This document shows, piece by piece, positions 1 through 9,601 of a stretch of 51,131 bases of DNA. The translations under genes were made by a program, and so were the position numbers. Position 1 is the first letter of the stretch; each line of letters begins with the position of its first letter. Source of the stretch: Cribrihabitans marinus (lineage in GTDB: Bacteria; Pseudomonadota; Alphaproteobacteria; Rhodobacterales; Rhodobacteraceae); contig NZ_FNYD01000016.1 in NCBI RefSeq assembly GCF_900109035.1, positions 1 through 51,131 on the forward strand, in the 5' to 3' direction. The notes under the pieces are model-generated. The model did no database searches, had not been told where the DNA came from, and worked only from the letters and a program-made list of their open reading frames with translations.

Positions 1-94
1 ACGGTCATCCCAGAAGCCGCATCGACGATCTCATGCCCTGGAACTTTGCGGCCGCGTCAAGCCGCGCCGCGTAGGGGATCGCCGAGGCGCTTAC
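1..94 (+). mobile_element. IS66-family remnant, right end with transposase C-terminal tail
   Basis: Frame 3 from base 3 to the TAG at 72-74 encodes a tail containing SRIDDLMPWNF, which resembles the conserved C-terminus of IS66-family transposases. Bases 71-94, read on the minus strand, begin GTAAGCGCCTCGGCGATC. This is an inverted copy, with two mismatches in 24, of the sequence starting at 51037. An 8-bp duplication follows directly at 95-102. Size and layout fit an IS66 terminus. If the molecule is circular, only 189 bp of the element remain (51037-51131 plus 1-94), so it is an internally deleted remnant. If it is not, the window was cut inside a full IS. Confidence 0.7.
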
Positions 95-102
95 GTTCGG
101 TG
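95..102. repeat. 8-bp target site duplication, right copy
   Basis: GTTCGGTG directly follows the IS66-type terminus. The identical octamer lies at 51029-51036, directly before the other terminus. Eight bases is the duplication length usual for the IS66 family. Confidence 0.75.
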
Positions 103-273
103 CGGCCGGCCACGATACGCTGCTCGATAATGTTGGAGACGACGTTCTCTGGGGCGGAGCCGGTACGGATGGAGGCGTCTCGAACATTGCTGGATTTTGG
201 TGGCGGCAACTTGCTGGAGCTCAGTGGCTTGCACGATCCGGCGATGCTGGTGGAAAGCTTGGTGCTGTTGTGA
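95..273 (+). pseudogene. RTX calcium-binding protein, 3' fragment, broken by IS66 remnant and frameshift
   Basis: From about base 97 one frame reads GAAGHDTLLDN followed by GDDVLWGGAGTD, which are typical RTX nonapeptide repeats. Near 170-190 the signal moves to another frame, which continues LLDFGGGNLLELSGL and ends in VLL-stop at 273. The fragment therefore holds RTX repeats plus the last strand region of a secreted calcium-binding protein, separated by a frameshift. Its upstream half is at 50889-51036. Across the 8-bp duplication the frame joins exactly (GRGLFG before, AAGHDT after). It is not expected to make a product. Confidence 0.65.
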
Positions 274-281
274 CGTTGCTT

Positions 282-1238
282 CTATTGGTTTCGTCTACTG
301 GACTGCATGATGATTTTCACAATGTCTTCAGCGGCTTCTTCGGAAAGACGCTGAATTTGGAATGGGCGGCTTTCAGGCTCTGGCAACGCCAAGGAAAAAT
401 GCTCTTCTAGCCAGTCCAGTTCCTGCTGAGTCCGATCCCGCATCTTTTCTATCGTTCTTGGCGGCAGGCTAAAACGCGGGCCACCTATCTTGAACAAGTA
501 CCCTCTACTTGACGGGAAGTCGGGGACAATTCTTTGCAGCCTGTTGTGTGCATCGGCCAGTGCCACCGCTGCTCCAGAAAGGCTGACATTGGTTTCGGCG
601 CGATCAACCAATTCCATCAATGAGCCATGACCGATTGCCTGCAGGATGTGGCGTTCGGCTCCGACGTCCTTGGCGTCTTCGAACGAGAGTACAGTGACCC
701 GCTCGCGGCCTAAAACATTCAGAGCCGGGTTCAGCGTGTCGATGATGGAGTGCCAATTGGGGTTGTTCAGTTGCTGCGTCAGCACCCCATGGCCCATCTT
801 TATATTCTGCTGAATGCTGCTGGCGGCTTGTGAATACGGATGGCGAACGTAGCAGACAACATGCATCTCCAGTTCCAGTTTGGACAGGTTGGCTTGCAAC
901 TCGCGCAGTTTAGCCTCGCCCATATTGTGGAGATATTCGGTGGAGAGCAGAACATCACCAGCGCTTTCGCCAACCTCGCGCGCCAGACGTGAGATCTTTT
1001 TTTCAAAGGATCTGTTAGCAGCCTCGGGTGAAATGCCCTGTTTTGCGAAATAGAAATGTCTTCCACCCACCGGGTGATAGGTGGATATCAGAAACGCATG
1101 ATCGACATCATTGCCGGGATACAGGAATCCAGCGCTACGAAGCGGCTCACGTGCTTTAGACAAAGCTTCCTGGATAGCCGTCGTGCCGGTTTTAGGCATG
1201 CCGATGTGAACAAACGCTTTGCGCAAGTCAAACCTCAT
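282..1238 (-). CDS. sulfotransferase-like protein (318 aa)
   Basis: The N-terminus carries a PAPS 5'-phosphosulfate-binding loop, HIGMPKTGTTAIQ at about residues 11-23. A basic segment around CYVRHPYSQAASS fits the 3'-phosphate-binding region. These are the marks of the PAPS-dependent sulfotransferase superfamily, which moves sulfate to sugars or other hydroxyls in the cytoplasm. No signal peptide or membrane segment is visible. It lies upstream of kpsT on the same strand, so modification of the exported polysaccharide is a reasonable guess. Its base composition is visibly less GC-rich than the neighbouring export genes, which suggests a separate origin. The acceptor cannot be read from the sequence. 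Confidence 0.7.
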   Translation of the reverse strand: MRFDLRKAFVHIGMPKTGTTAIQEALSKAREPLRSAGFLYPGNDVDHAFLISTYHPVGGRHFYFAKQGISPEAANRSFEKKISRLAREVGESAGDVLLSTEYLHNMGEAKLRELQANLSKLELEMHVVCYVRHPYSQAASSIQQNIKMGHGVLTQQLNNPNWHSIIDTLNPALNVLGRERVTVLSFEDAKDVGAERHILQAIGHGSLMELVDRAETNVSLSGAAVALADAHNRLQRIVPDFPSSRGYLFKIGGPRFSLPPRTIEKMRDRTQQELDWLEEHFSLALPEPESRPFQIQRLSEEAAEDIVKIIMQSSRRNQ

Positions 1239-1306
1239 TGATGATTACTGCGGCTGATAGCCCCTTCGCGCGATGGCTCCAAGCGATTAGTCGCTTCGGT
1301 CTCACC

Positions 1307-1963
1307 CTAGGCGGCCATGTTCCGCTCATGCCGGGCGATGGCCTCTTCGAGATCCTCGTAGATCGTCAAGGCGCCGTCCTCCAGCACCGCACCCATGTCG
1401 CAGAGCTGGCGCACCGTGGGCATGGAGTGCGACACCACCACCGCGCTGGCGGTGCGCATCCTCTCGTGCAGCACCTCGGTGCTGCGTCGTCGGAAGGCGG
1501 CGTCGCCCACCGATGTGACCTCGTCGATCAGGTAGGTGTCAAAGGGGATGCCGACCGACACGCCGAAGGCCAGCCGCGAGCGCATGCCCGAGGAATAGCT
1601 GCGCAGCGGAAGGCGGAAATGCGCCCCCAGTTCGGCAAATCGCTCGACGAATTCCAACAACGCATCGGTGTCCACCCCGTAGAGCCGGGCGATGAACCGC
1701 GTGTTCTGCGCGCCGGTCAGGTCTGGGTGGAAGGATCCGGCAAAGCCCACCGGCCAGGAGATCGTGCCGGTCGACAGGATCTCGCCGGAACTGGGGTCCA
1801 GGCTGCCGGCAATCATCTTCAGCAGGCTCGACTTGCCTGCCCCGTTGCGCCCCAGAAGCGCGACCGAGCGGCCGGTGGGAAATACGGCACAGACATCCCG
1901 TGCCACCGTCTTGGCCCGTCCATTCAGGTAGAAGGTCTTGGTCAGATTGCGCAGTTCGATCAT
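1307..1963 (-). CDS. kpsT: polysaccharide ABC transporter ATP-binding protein, KpsT-type
   Basis: A 218-residue ABC ATPase with Walker A GRNGAGKSS (about residues 38-46), signature SSGMR (124-128) and Walker B TYLIDEV ending in D147-E148. The length and the degenerate signature match the KpsT/Wzt group, which powers export of complete polysaccharide chains across the inner membrane with a KpsM-type permease. It lacks the extra C-terminal carbohydrate-binding domain of long Wzt proteins. It starts 7 bp after the kpsE-like gene, so the two form an operon. The permease is encoded divergently from 3330. Confidence 0.88.
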   Translation of the reverse strand: MIELRNLTKTFYLNGRAKTVARDVCAVFPTGRSVALLGRNGAGKSSLLKMIAGSLDPSSGEILSTGTISWPVGFAGSFHPDLTGAQNTRFIARLYGVDTDALLEFVERFAELGAHFRLPLRSYSSGMRSRLAFGVSVGIPFDTYLIDEVTSVGDAAFRRRSTEVLHERMRTASAVVVSHSMPTVRQLCDMGAVLEDGALTIYEDLEEAIARHERNMAA

Positions 1964-1970
1964 CGCGCCC

Positions 1971-3251
1971 TCAGCGCCGGTCGCGGATCGCGTAATAGAT
2001 CAGCACCAGGACCGACCAGCCGAGAAACAAAAACAGCGCCACAAGCCCCAGCAGCAATTCGCGCTGAGGATATTCCGATTTTTCCGCGGTTGTGGGCAGA
2101 ACATGGGCGGCCAGGTATCGACTTTGCCGCCGCGCCTCGGCCAGCGCCGAATCGTAGGAAGCAAGGGCCGCGGTATAGGTTTGTTCGGCGAATTCCCGAT
2201 CCACCACCAGCCCCTCGAACTCGCCCACGAGCGTGGCCAGGACCTCGCCGCGGTCGGTTCCCTCGCCAAAGCCCATCTTGCGGCGTTCGGCGGCGATCCG
2301 CTCCTCTATCACGGCCACGCGGCGTTCGTATTGGGCGATGCGCGGATCGCCTGCGCGGGCGGTTTCGCGCACCAGATCCAGGTCGATCAGCGTGGTCGCC
2401 AGCTGTTCCTGCAGCGAGCCCAGCAGCCCGGCCTGGCTTTGCAGATCGACCGCTGGGTCGACGATCTGGTTGCGATTGCGGAACCGGGTCAGTTCCTGCC
2501 GGGCGGCGCGCAGCCGTTCGACCGCCGTTTCCAGCTCTTCGCGGGCGTAACGGATGGTATCCTCGCGGGCGATATCGCTGAGCTGGTTGATCATCCTCGA
2601 GCTTTCGTCGAAGATTGCCCGCGCGATGGCGGTCGCCTCGTCGGGGCTGAAGGCCAGGGCACGGATCTCCATCAGTCCGGTCCCGGAATCGTAGTGGATC
2701 CGTACCATGCGTCCCCAGTGATCCAGCAGATCCTCGATCGTGCCGGGGGCATGGAAGGCGAAAACCGGGTCGTCCACGGGTCGTGACCAGATGCGTCGCA
2801 GGTCCAGCCGGGCGTCGATCTCGCTCACCAGTTCCTGGCTCTGGATATATTCGTAGAGAATGTCCGTGTCCGAAGAGCTGGAGTTCGATCCACCCAGGTT
2901 GGTCACGCCGCCGAAGATCTCGATTGCAGTACCCGCATCCTCGCTGCGCACCGAAAAGGCCACGGTTGAGGCATATTGGTCGGTGGCGCGCGTGTAGAGA
3001 TACACGGCCGAGACCAGTACCGGCGCGAGAACGAGAAGTACGAAGCTTGCGAGTACGCCCCAGTGGCGACGTCGAACCCGGCCAGGACTCGCGGGAGGGA
3101 AACTGGCGCCAGCAGGTGGTTGGGGCGGGGATTTCGCTTTTGGCGCGGATGCCGGCTTTGGATTGGTCTGTGCTCCGCCTTCGGCCGGCGCCGCGGGCGT
3201 CTTCGGGCCAGAATTCTTTGGTGCAGCTGTCTGTTCGTTCACTTTTTTCAC
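1971..3251 (-). CDS. capsule export inner-membrane protein, KpsE/Wzz-type co-polymerase
   Basis: This 426-residue protein has a Pro/Ala/Lys-rich cytoplasmic N-terminus, a membrane segment at about residues 65-85 (VLASFVLLVLAPVLVSAVYL), a long periplasmic helical part rich in Glu/Arg/Gln (about 200-370), and a second membrane segment near the C-terminus (LLLGLVALFLFLGWSVLVLI). That topology is the polysaccharide co-polymerase/KpsE family, which links the ABC exporter to the outer-membrane channel. The start is GTG; no strong ribosome-binding site is seen, so a nearby start is possible. Chain-length control versus bridging cannot be separated by sequence alone. Confidence 0.82.
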   Translation of the reverse strand: MKKVNEQTAAPKNSGPKTPAAPAEGGAQTNPKPASAPKAKSPPQPPAGASFPPASPGRVRRRHWGVLASFVLLVLAPVLVSAVYLYTRATDQYASTVAFSVRSEDAGTAIEIFGGVTNLGGSNSSSSDTDILYEYIQSQELVSEIDARLDLRRIWSRPVDDPVFAFHAPGTIEDLLDHWGRMVRIHYDSGTGLMEIRALAFSPDEATAIARAIFDESSRMINQLSDIAREDTIRYAREELETAVERLRAARQELTRFRNRNQIVDPAVDLQSQAGLLGSLQEQLATTLIDLDLVRETARAGDPRIAQYERRVAVIEERIAAERRKMGFGEGTDRGEVLATLVGEFEGLVVDREFAEQTYTAALASYDSALAEARRQSRYLAAHVLPTTAEKSEYPQRELLLGLVALFLFLGWSVLVLIYYAIRDRR

Positions 3252-3329
3252 CGCCGCGAGGGTTTGTCATGGACCCGATCCTGCTGCATAGTCGCGCCTT
3301 GCAAAACCGAGCGCAAGGGGAGAGAGGAG

Positions 3330-4154
3330 ATGGATCTGCCGCAGCGGGCCGGGACGTCACGCCCTCGACTGCAACCGCTGCCCGGCCGCCGGCGTTTCGC
3401 CACGGTCCGGGCTATTCTGGCGCTTATGCTGCGTGAGATGGCCACCAGTTACGGCCGTTCGCCGGGGGGCTATGTCTGGGCGGTGCTGGAGCCGGCAGCG
3501 GGGATCGCCTTTCTGACCGTTGTCTTCTCGATCGGATTCCGATCCCCTCCGATCGGGGTCAGCTTTCCGATCTTCTACGCCACCGGGCTGGTTCCGTTCC
3601 TGATCTTTCACGACCTGGTCACCAAGACCGCTGCCTCGATCACCTTTTCCAAGCCGCTGCTGGCCTATCCAAGCGTCACCTTCGCCGATGCGCTTCTGGC
3701 GCGGTTCATCCTGAACGGGCTGACGCAGATGATGGTGGCCTATATTCTGTTCACCGCGATCTGGGTGGTGCAGGGTGGACGCACGGTCCCGGATTTTCCG
3801 GCCATCGCACTGGCCTTCGCCATGCTGGGCGTGGTGTCCTTCGGCATCGGCACGTTCAACTGTTTCATGGTCACCCGGTTTCCAGTCTATCAGCGGATCT
3901 GGAGTATTGCGACTCGACCGCTGTTCCTGGTCAGCGGTATCTTCTTCATCTTTGACAGCATTCCGCAGCCCTTCCGGGATATCCTGTGGTACAACCCTCT
4001 GATTCATGTGGTGGGTCAGATGCGCCATGGCTTCTACCCCAGTTATGACGCGGTCTATGTCTCACCGGTCTATGTCTTCGGGCTGGGTTTGGGGCTCCTG
4101 GCGGTCGGACTGGTCTTTCTCGGTCGCTACCAGCGCGATCTTTTGAACCTCTGA
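3330..4154 (+). CDS. kpsM: polysaccharide ABC transporter permease, KpsM-type
   Basis: A 274-residue ABC-2 type permease with about six hydrophobic segments (for example GIAFLTVVFSIGF and [14 protein letters not shown]) and the family-typical stretch YNPLIHVVGQMRHGFYPSY. The ATG at 3330 is chosen because a purine-rich AGGGGAGAGAGGAG precedes it directly; the open frame extends to 2976 but that part overlaps the kpsE-like gene. It is transcribed divergently from its ATPase and co-polymerase, across a 78-bp gap that must hold both promoters. Its last 93 bp overlap the 3' end of the convergent glycosyltransferase gene. Confidence 0.88.
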   Translation: MDLPQRAGTSRPRLQPLPGRRRFATVRAILALMLREMATSYGRSPGGYVWAVLEPAAGIAFLTVVFSIGFRSPPIGVSFPIFYATGLVPFLIFHDLVTKTAASITFSKPLLAYPSVTFADALLARFILNGLTQMMVAYILFTAIWVVQGGRTVPDFPAIALAFAMLGVVSFGIGTFNCFMVTRFPVYQRIWSIATRPLFLVSGIFFIFDSIPQPFRDILWYNPLIHVVGQMRHGFYPSYDAVYVSPVYVFGLGLGLLAVGLVFLGRYQRDLLNL

Positions 4155-6755
4155 GCTGCCGCCGTCATTCAACCCTGTGGTCCGGTGTGACTCCTTGGGG
4201 GTGTCGTCGCCAAAAATCGCTTCGATAATGCATATCGGCAAGGTTTCGCGGTCCTCAGGAAGCGGTATCACCGTACCATTTCGGGCCGTTCCGACCGCTT
4301 CAGCCTGAGCCCCCAGGTCGAAGCAATAGACAGGCAGTCCGGTCGACAGGACTTCGTGTGTGGCAAACGAGAAGGTTTCAGGACAGATCGAAGGGATCAG
4401 CCAATGGGTGATTTCGTAGCGTTGGATCAGATCCGGTAGGTCATCGAATCGATACCTGCCATGTATTCGAGCTGTGGCCGAGAAAATAAAGCTAGGATCG
4501 ACTTCCCCGATTACCACAAGTGGATTGTAGCCTAATCGATCGAGTTCACAGCTGAGTTGAGCCAGAACGGCCGCTCCTTTTTCGTAGCCGATGGCGCCGA
4601 GGACCCCGATCACGGGAGGGCGCGGCGACTTATGTTCGATTTTGGGAAGAAGAGAGGAAAGCTGGTGGGGCATTACATCGATTTCTATAGGCAGGTCGGG
4701 ATAGGCGACCGTGACATGGCTTCGACTGTCCTCGGAGAAAGTCACGATGCGATCAGCTGCCTTCATGAGTGCGCCCCATTCCTTACGCCAGCGACGTAGG
4801 GAGACTTTTCGTCCGTTTGGTTGGCGCGTGGTATGAATGGTTTCGGTCGATGTTCGGTCCGGAACGCCCCGGAAATGCCGGTCTTGGCCCAGTAGGTTGA
4901 ACGAAGGGCTGATCGGGAAGAAGTCGTGAAACAGTACTTCGAGCCGATCTTGCTTTCCCCGTTTCAAAGCGATGAGATTGCCGGGGATTTCGACCGGATT
5001 GCGGTCACCTACGCCGCAGGAGTAGACGATCTCCAGCGCTTCGGGGATGTCGAGTATCTGCCGGACCATTTCGAAATCCTCGCTGACCGTCCGGCTGATG
5101 CCGTCATGACCGTGTAATTCCAACTGCCAACGGTAACTTCCGCCGATCCGCAATACCATCGCGGCGCCCACGGCCTCGATATTCTGCGCGATACGTTGCT
5201 CCAGATATTTTTCTGCCCCGCCGCCCATAGAATGGGCGAGGTAGACTGGGATCGGCCGGTCGCTGCGTTCGGCCGCCAGCGCCAGCCCCAGTGCAACGCG
5301 TGGGGCTGCAAGGAGGTCAGCGCGGATAAAATCCTGAACGTCTCTGTCATAATTGGGATAGCGTTCCGAAATTGTGTCACTGTTGCGCCTGATAAGCTTG
5401 AGTTTTTCGGCGCTGCCGAAAGAACTGCCGCCGCGGTGCTCGACAAAGAGCGACGGTAAGCCCAGATGTCGGCCGCCGATGGCGCGCGCGCGCTGGCACC
5501 AGTCGACCTCTTCGCCGTATCCGCGGCCGAATTTCGTATCGAACTCGGGTAGGTCGGCCAGATACTGGATGTTCATCGCCATGCAGAATCCAACCCCGGT
5601 GGGTGCCTCGGCAATGTCCGCATCGGGATGGAATTGTCGCGCGACCCTATCGATCACGTTCGCCTCACCTGGTGTCAGGTCGTTGCGGTGGCAGATCACG
5701 GGTATAGTGAAAATTTCGGCATCGTTTGACATCGGTGTGACGCTGGCCACTGCGTCATGTGCCAACAGGGGCCGGATCAGGCGCGAGGCCCAGCCCTCGG
5801 GTACGAACGCATCGGAATTGAGCAGGACCACATGATTGTTCCGGTCGCGAGCGACGGCAAATGCGCGGTTTACACTGCGAATGAACCCTCGGTTTTCGGA
5901 GTTTTCAAGGAGCGTTACGCGGACACTGCCCTGCTCGGCGGCCCAAGTCCGCAGCCAGGGCCGGATATTTGCGTCGGTAGAGCAGTCTTCGACCACGACC
6001 AGGTGCCAAGGCAGATCGGTGTGCCGGACCACCCGGTCCAGGGCCTCGGGCAGTAGATCGAATGCATTGTAGACCGGCAGGACAATCGTGATCTCGACGT
6101 CTTCCAACCCCTCGGGCTGAACGGGCGGGTTTTCCTCGGTTGGGAAAAGCGGGATACCCGGAACCATGTTGCGCCCGGCATCTTCGTCGAGGTGCAGGAA
6201 TCTCTTGACGGCGGCCCGATCCTGAGGGCGGCCGTGCAGCTTCCAGCGCAATGCCGCCGGACTTGCGCGCAGCAGCCGGATCAGAAATCCGGGGATCAAT
6301 CGGCGTCTCGCAGCCCGGATCCGGCTGTCCGGTACGGGAGGTAGGCTGCTGAAATAGCGGTGATCCCCAAGCTCGACACTGAACATGATCCAGCCTTGCG
6401 CAAGCGGGTGATCGACATGGAAGCCAACCATGTCCGTCGCACCCGGTTCCAGAATGGCTGCCACGTCCTTGCGGCTCAGAGTTGGGGCCGCCTGCGATCT
6501 CTGGCCTTCGGTGATCAGCGCCACTTGGGTCGCGTTGGTCCATCCGGTCGCGTAAAGTCTGCCATTTGCAATACCATACCGGTCCAGGTGGCCGATCCGC
6601 TGGCCGAGTTCATTGCGCAGAACGAACCCGTCGCAATTCACCTCCAGGTGCGTTTCTGCGTAACGCTGGAACAGGGCCTTGATAATGCGTACCATCGGAT
6701 CCTTCCAAAACGGAATGTCGGGGTGGGTCGTCCTGGTGTATTTGAACGAGGTCAT
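4062..6755 (-). CDS. large two-domain glycosyltransferase, GT2 plus GT4-like (897 aa)
   Basis: After an N-terminal part of unknown role (about 1-200), a GT-A family 2 domain begins near residue 210 with [18 protein letters not shown] and continues with VVVEDCSTD and [11 protein letters not shown]. The C-terminal third looks like a GT-B family 4 domain ([15 protein letters not shown], then [25 protein letters not shown]). Two transferase domains in one chain suggest two consecutive sugar additions or a polymerising enzyme. The start ATG overlaps the rmlA stop in an ATGA, so translation is coupled to the rhamnose genes, and rhamnose is a plausible donor (inference). The stop at 4062 lies inside convergent kpsM. 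The frame is open upstream to 7418, but that part is the rmlA antisense and is excluded. Confidence 0.85.
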   Translation of the reverse strand: MTSFKYTRTTHPDIPFWKDPMVRIIKALFQRYAETHLEVNCDGFVLRNELGQRIGHLDRYGIANGRLYATGWTNATQVALITEGQRSQAAPTLSRKDVAAILEPGATDMVGFHVDHPLAQGWIMFSVELGDHRYFSSLPPVPDSRIRAARRRLIPGFLIRLLRASPAALRWKLHGRPQDRAAVKRFLHLDEDAGRNMVPGIPLFPTEENPPVQPEGLEDVEITIVLPVYNAFDLLPEALDRVVRHTDLPWHLVVVEDCSTDANIRPWLRTWAAEQGSVRVTLLENSENRGFIRSVNRAFAVARDRNNHVVLLNSDAFVPEGWASRLIRPLLAHDAVASVTPMSNDAEIFTIPVICHRNDLTPGEANVIDRVARQFHPDADIAEAPTGVGFCMAMNIQYLADLPEFDTKFGRGYGEEVDWCQRARAIGGRHLGLPSLFVEHRGGSSFGSAEKLKLIRRNSDTISERYPNYDRDVQDFIRADLLAAPRVALGLALAAERSDRPIPVYLAHSMGGGAEKYLEQRIAQNIEAVGAAMVLRIGGSYRWQLELHGHDGISRTVSEDFEMVRQILDIPEALEIVYSCGVGDRNPVEIPGNLIALKRGKQDRLEVLFHDFFPISPSFNLLGQDRHFRGVPDRTSTETIHTTRQPNGRKVSLRRWRKEWGALMKAADRIVTFSEDSRSHVTVAYPDLPIEIDVMPHQLSSLLPKIEHKSPRPPVIGVLGAIGYEKGAAVLAQLSCELDRLGYNPLVVIGEVDPSFIFSATARIHGRYRFDDLPDLIQRYEITHWLIPSICPETFSFATHEVLSTGLPVYCFDLGAQAEAVGTARNGTVIPLPEDRETLPICIIEAIFGDDTPKESHRTTGLNDGGSSEVQKIALVATEKDQSDRQEPQTQPEDIDR

Positions 6756-7636
6756 CCCGATCTGTCTACGAGCAACCCTTCCAGATAAGTCCCATACTGA
6801 TTTTTGGCGAAAAGTTCTGCTCGTGTCCGCACCTGATCCGCGTCGATCCAGCCCTGCTCGAAGGCGATCTCTTCCGGGCAGCCGGTTTGCTGGCCCTGGC
6901 GGGTTTCCAGGGTCCGCACGAAATTGCCCGCGTCCAGCAGCGAGGCATGGGTGCCGGTGTCCAGCCAGGCATAGCCGCGGCCCATGGTCTCGACCCGCAG
7001 CGCACCGTCGTCGAGATACATCTGCAGCAGGTCGGTGATCTCCAGCTCGCCCCGTGGCGAGGGGGTGACCGCCCGCGCCCGGTCCGGCGCGGTCCCGTCG
7101 AGGAAATAGAGCCCGGTCACCGCATAGTTCGACAGCGGCCGGTCGGGCTTCTCGACGATCTGGCGGGCCCGACCCCCGGCGTCGAAATCCACCACGCCGT
7201 AGCGTTCGGGGTCGGCCACGTGATAGCCGAAAACGGTGCCGCCGGCCGCCTGCGCATCCGCCGCCGCCAGCAGTTTCGGTAGCCCGTGTCCGAAAAAGAT
7301 GTTGTCGCCCAACACCAGCGCGCTCGGCGCGCCGGCCAGGAAACCCTCGGCCAGGATGAAGGCCTGCGCCAGCCCGTCGGGGCTGGGCTGGATCACGTAG
7401 TCGAGCGTGATGCCCCACTGGCTGCCATCGCCCAGCACGCGCTGGAACTGCTCCTGGTCCTGCGGCGTGGTGATGATGCAGATCTCGCGGATGCCGGCCA
7501 GCATCAGCACGCTGAGGGGATAATAGACCATCGGCTTGTCGTAGATCGGCAGCAGCTGTTTGCTGACCCCCATGGTGATGGGATAGAGCCGTGTCCCCGA
7601 CCCGCCGGCCAGGATGATCCCCTTGCGTGCGGTCAT
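6752..7636 (-). CDS. rmlA: glucose-1-phosphate thymidylyltransferase
   Basis: Makes dTDP-glucose from dTTP and glucose-1-phosphate, the first step of dTDP-L-rhamnose synthesis. The 294-residue length is typical. The nucleotide-binding loop GGSGTRLYP is at 11-19, the catalytic lysine K26 lies in VSKQLLP, and the metal-binding D111 lies in LVLGDN. ATG at 7636 overlaps the rmlD stop by four bases, and its own stop overlaps the following glycosyltransferase start the same way. It is the last rml gene of the block rmlC-acetyltransferase-rmlB-rmlD-rmlA. Confidence 0.96.
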   Translation of the reverse strand: MTARKGIILAGGSGTRLYPITMGVSKQLLPIYDKPMVYYPLSVLMLAGIREICIITTPQDQEQFQRVLGDGSQWGITLDYVIQPSPDGLAQAFILAEGFLAGAPSALVLGDNIFFGHGLPKLLAAADAQAAGGTVFGYHVADPERYGVVDFDAGGRARQIVEKPDRPLSNYAVTGLYFLDGTAPDRARAVTPSPRGELEITDLLQMYLDDGALRVETMGRGYAWLDTGTHASLLDAGNFVRTLETRQGQQTGCPEEIAFEQGWIDADQVRTRAELFAKNQYGTYLEGLLVDRSG

Positions 7637-8484
7637 GCGATCTCTCCCAGATCTTTCAGAATGTCGCGCAGCCCGGCCCTCCAGTCGGGGCGCGTGATGC
7701 CGAAAACAGTCTCTAAACCGGTGCAATCCAGCCGCGAATTGAGCGGCCGTTGCGCCGGCGTCGGATAGTCCGCGCTGGGAATGTCGGCCACGTCGCAGGC
7801 GATGCCGGCCTTTGCGAAGATCTCGCGCGCGAAACCGGCCCAGCTCACATCCGGGGTGCCGGCGAAGTGATGGACCCCCGACTTGCCGGGATCGCGGGCC
7901 AGCTGACCCGCGATCTCCAGGCAGGCCGCGGCGATGGCGCGCGCCGGGGTCGGCCCGCCCACCTGGTCGGCGACGATGCGCAACGCGTCGCGCTCACGGC
8001 CCAGCCGCAGCATCGTCTTGACGAAATTGCTCCCATGCGCCGAGACCACCCAGGAGGTGCGCAGCACCACATGCCCCCCCCCTGCCCCGGTCACCGCCCG
8101 CTCGCCGGCCAGCTTGGTGCGCCCATAGGCGCCCAGCGGCCCGGTCGCATCCTCCGGCCGCCACGGGGCTGCGCCGCTGCCGTCGAAGACGTAATCGGTC
8201 GAGATGTGAACGAGGGGAATGCCGAGGGCGGCGCATTCGGCCGCCATCGCGCCGGGCGCGTCGCCATTGACCACATTGGCCAGCGCCTCCTCCTCCTCCG
8301 CCTTGTCCACACCGGTATAGGCGGCGGCATTGATCACCGCGCGCGGGGCCGCCTCCCGGATCGCGGCGGCGCAGGCGCCCGGATCGGACAGGTCGGCGGC
8401 GTCGCGCCCCAGGCATCTCACCCCGCCCCGCGCGGCCAGCTCGCGCGCCACCTGCCCGGTTTGACCGAAGACAAGAACCGTCAT
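7633..8484 (-). CDS. rmlD: dTDP-4-dehydrorhamnose reductase
   Basis: Reduces dTDP-4-dehydro-L-rhamnose to dTDP-L-rhamnose, the last step of the pathway. This 283-residue short-chain dehydrogenase/reductase has the nucleotide-binding GQTGQVA (7-13), STDYVFDG at about 95-102 and the catalytic pair Y120/K124 in AYGRTK. It is separated from rmlB by 76 bp, the only sizeable gap inside the rml block, and is coupled to rmlA by an ATGA overlap. Confidence 0.95.
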   Translation of the reverse strand: MTVLVFGQTGQVARELAARGGVRCLGRDAADLSDPGACAAAIREAAPRAVINAAAYTGVDKAEEEEALANVVNGDAPGAMAAECAALGIPLVHISTDYVFDGSGAAPWRPEDATGPLGAYGRTKLAGERAVTGAGGGHVVLRTSWVVSAHGSNFVKTMLRLGRERDALRIVADQVGGPTPARAIAAACLEIAGQLARDPGKSGVHHFAGTPDVSWAGFAREIFAKAGIACDVADIPSADYPTPAQRPLNSRLDCTGLETVFGITRPDWRAGLRDILKDLGEIA

Positions 8485-8560
8485 GCGCGCGCCTCCCCAA
8501 TTTCATCTTTTTGCAAATACTCCCGCCGGAGGCGCGAGTTTTCCGTGAAAAATCGAAATG
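8485..8560. other. rmlB-rmlD spacer with small GC hairpin
   Basis: The 76-bp gap holds TTTTTGCAAATACTCC followed by CGCCGGAGGCGCGAG. The part CTCC-CGCC-GGAG (8520-8531) is a short inverted repeat. Similar TTGCAAAATACTCC-type strings are common between genes in Rhodobacteraceae, as far as I recall. It may be a minor intergenic repeat or a weak attenuator. A partly similar string (CTTGCCGCAAATATCC) follows the Wza-like gene near 27413. Confidence 0.35.
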
Positions 8561-9601
8561 TCATGCCTTGACCCCCAGCCGCTCGCCGACACCGGCACGC
8601 GCCTGCAGCGCCCGCCACCAGGGTTCGTTGTCGAGATACCACTGTACCGTCTTCTCCAGGCCTTCCTGCAATGTCACCGAGGGCCGCCAGCCCAGCTCGG
8701 TGCGGATGCGCGCGGGATCGATCGCATAGCGCAGGTCGTGGCCGGGGCGGTCGGTGACGAAACTGATCTGCTCGGCATAGGGCGTCCCCTTGGGGCGCTT
8801 CTCGTCGAGGATGGCGCAGATCATGCGCACGATGTCGATGTTGCGGGCCTCGTTCTCGCCGCCGATATTGTAGGACCGCCCCACGGCGCCCTTCGCCAGC
8901 ACGGTGAGCAGCGCATCGGCATGGTCCTCGACATAGAGCCAGTCGCGCACGTTCAGGCCCTGCCCGTAGACCGGGATCGGCCTGCCCGCCAGCGCGTTCA
9001 GGATCACCACGGGGATCAGCTTTTCGGGAAAGTGGTAGGGGCCGTAATTGTTGGAACAGTTGGTCAGCACCACCGGCAGCCCATAGGTCTCGTGCCAGGC
9101 CCGCACCAGGTGGTCGCTGGCGGCCTTGGATGCGGAATAGGGCGAGCGCGGGTCATAGGGCGTCGTTTCGGTGAACTGGCCGGTCTCGCCCAGGGAGCCG
9201 AACACCTCGTCGGTCGAGATGTGGTGAAAGCGGAACCCCTCGGGCCGGCCGGCCTGCACCCAATGGGCGCGCGCCGCTTCCAAGAGCGTGTAGGTGCCGG
9301 TAATGTTGGTCTCGATGAAGGTGCCCGGCCCGTCGATCGAGCGGTCCACGTGGGATTCCGCGGCCAGGTGCATCACCGCGTCGGGGCGATGCTCGGCCAG
9401 GACACGGTCCATCGCGGCGCGGTCGCGGATATCGGCCTCTATGAAGGCGTAATTGGGTGCATCGCTGACGCTGGCCACGTTGTCCAGGCAGGCCGCATAG
9501 GTCAGCGCGTCGAGATTGACCACCTCATGCCCGTCGCGCACCGCCTGGCGCACCACGGCCGATCCGATGAACCCGGCGCCGCCGGTGACGATCAGTTTCA
9601 C
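8561..9601 (-). CDS. rmlB: dTDP-glucose 4,6-dehydratase
   Basis: Converts dTDP-glucose to dTDP-4-keto-6-deoxyglucose with bound NAD. The 346-residue protein starts at a GTG (9601) that overlaps the acetyltransferase stop as GTGA; the longer open frame upstream is antisense shadow. Visible motifs are GGAGFIG (7-13), STDEVFG with the catalytic D131-E132, and the YxxxK pair Y155/K159 in SPYSASK. All key residues are present. Confidence 0.95.
   Translation of the reverse strand: MKLIVTGGAGFIGSAVVRQAVRDGHEVVNLDALTYAACLDNVASVSDAPNYAFIEADIRDRAAMDRVLAEHRPDAVMHLAAESHVDRSIDGPGTFIETNITGTYTLLEAARAHWVQAGRPEGFRFHHISTDEVFGSLGETGQFTETTPYDPRSPYSASKAASDHLVRAWHETYGLPVVLTNCSNNYGPYHFPEKLIPVVILNALAGRPIPVYGQGLNVRDWLYVEDHADALLTVLAKGAVGRSYNIGGENEARNIDIVRMICAILDEKRPKGTPYAEQISFVTDRPGHDLRYAIDPARIRTELGWRPSVTLQEGLEKTVQWYLDNEPWWRALQARAGVGERLGVKA

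Noticed and set aside
1281-1296. AAGCGA-TTAG-TCGCTT hairpin after kpsT as a terminator
   Set aside because: Only a 6-bp stem and no T-run; too weak to call.
1238-2581. Long plus-strand frame across kpsT and the kpsE-like gene
   Set aside because: Arg/Pro/His-rich shadow of the minus-strand genes, with no motif.
6756-7418. N-terminal extension of the large glycosyltransferase
   Set aside because: These 221 codons only read rmlA in another frame; the ATGA overlap at 6752-6755 gives the natural start.
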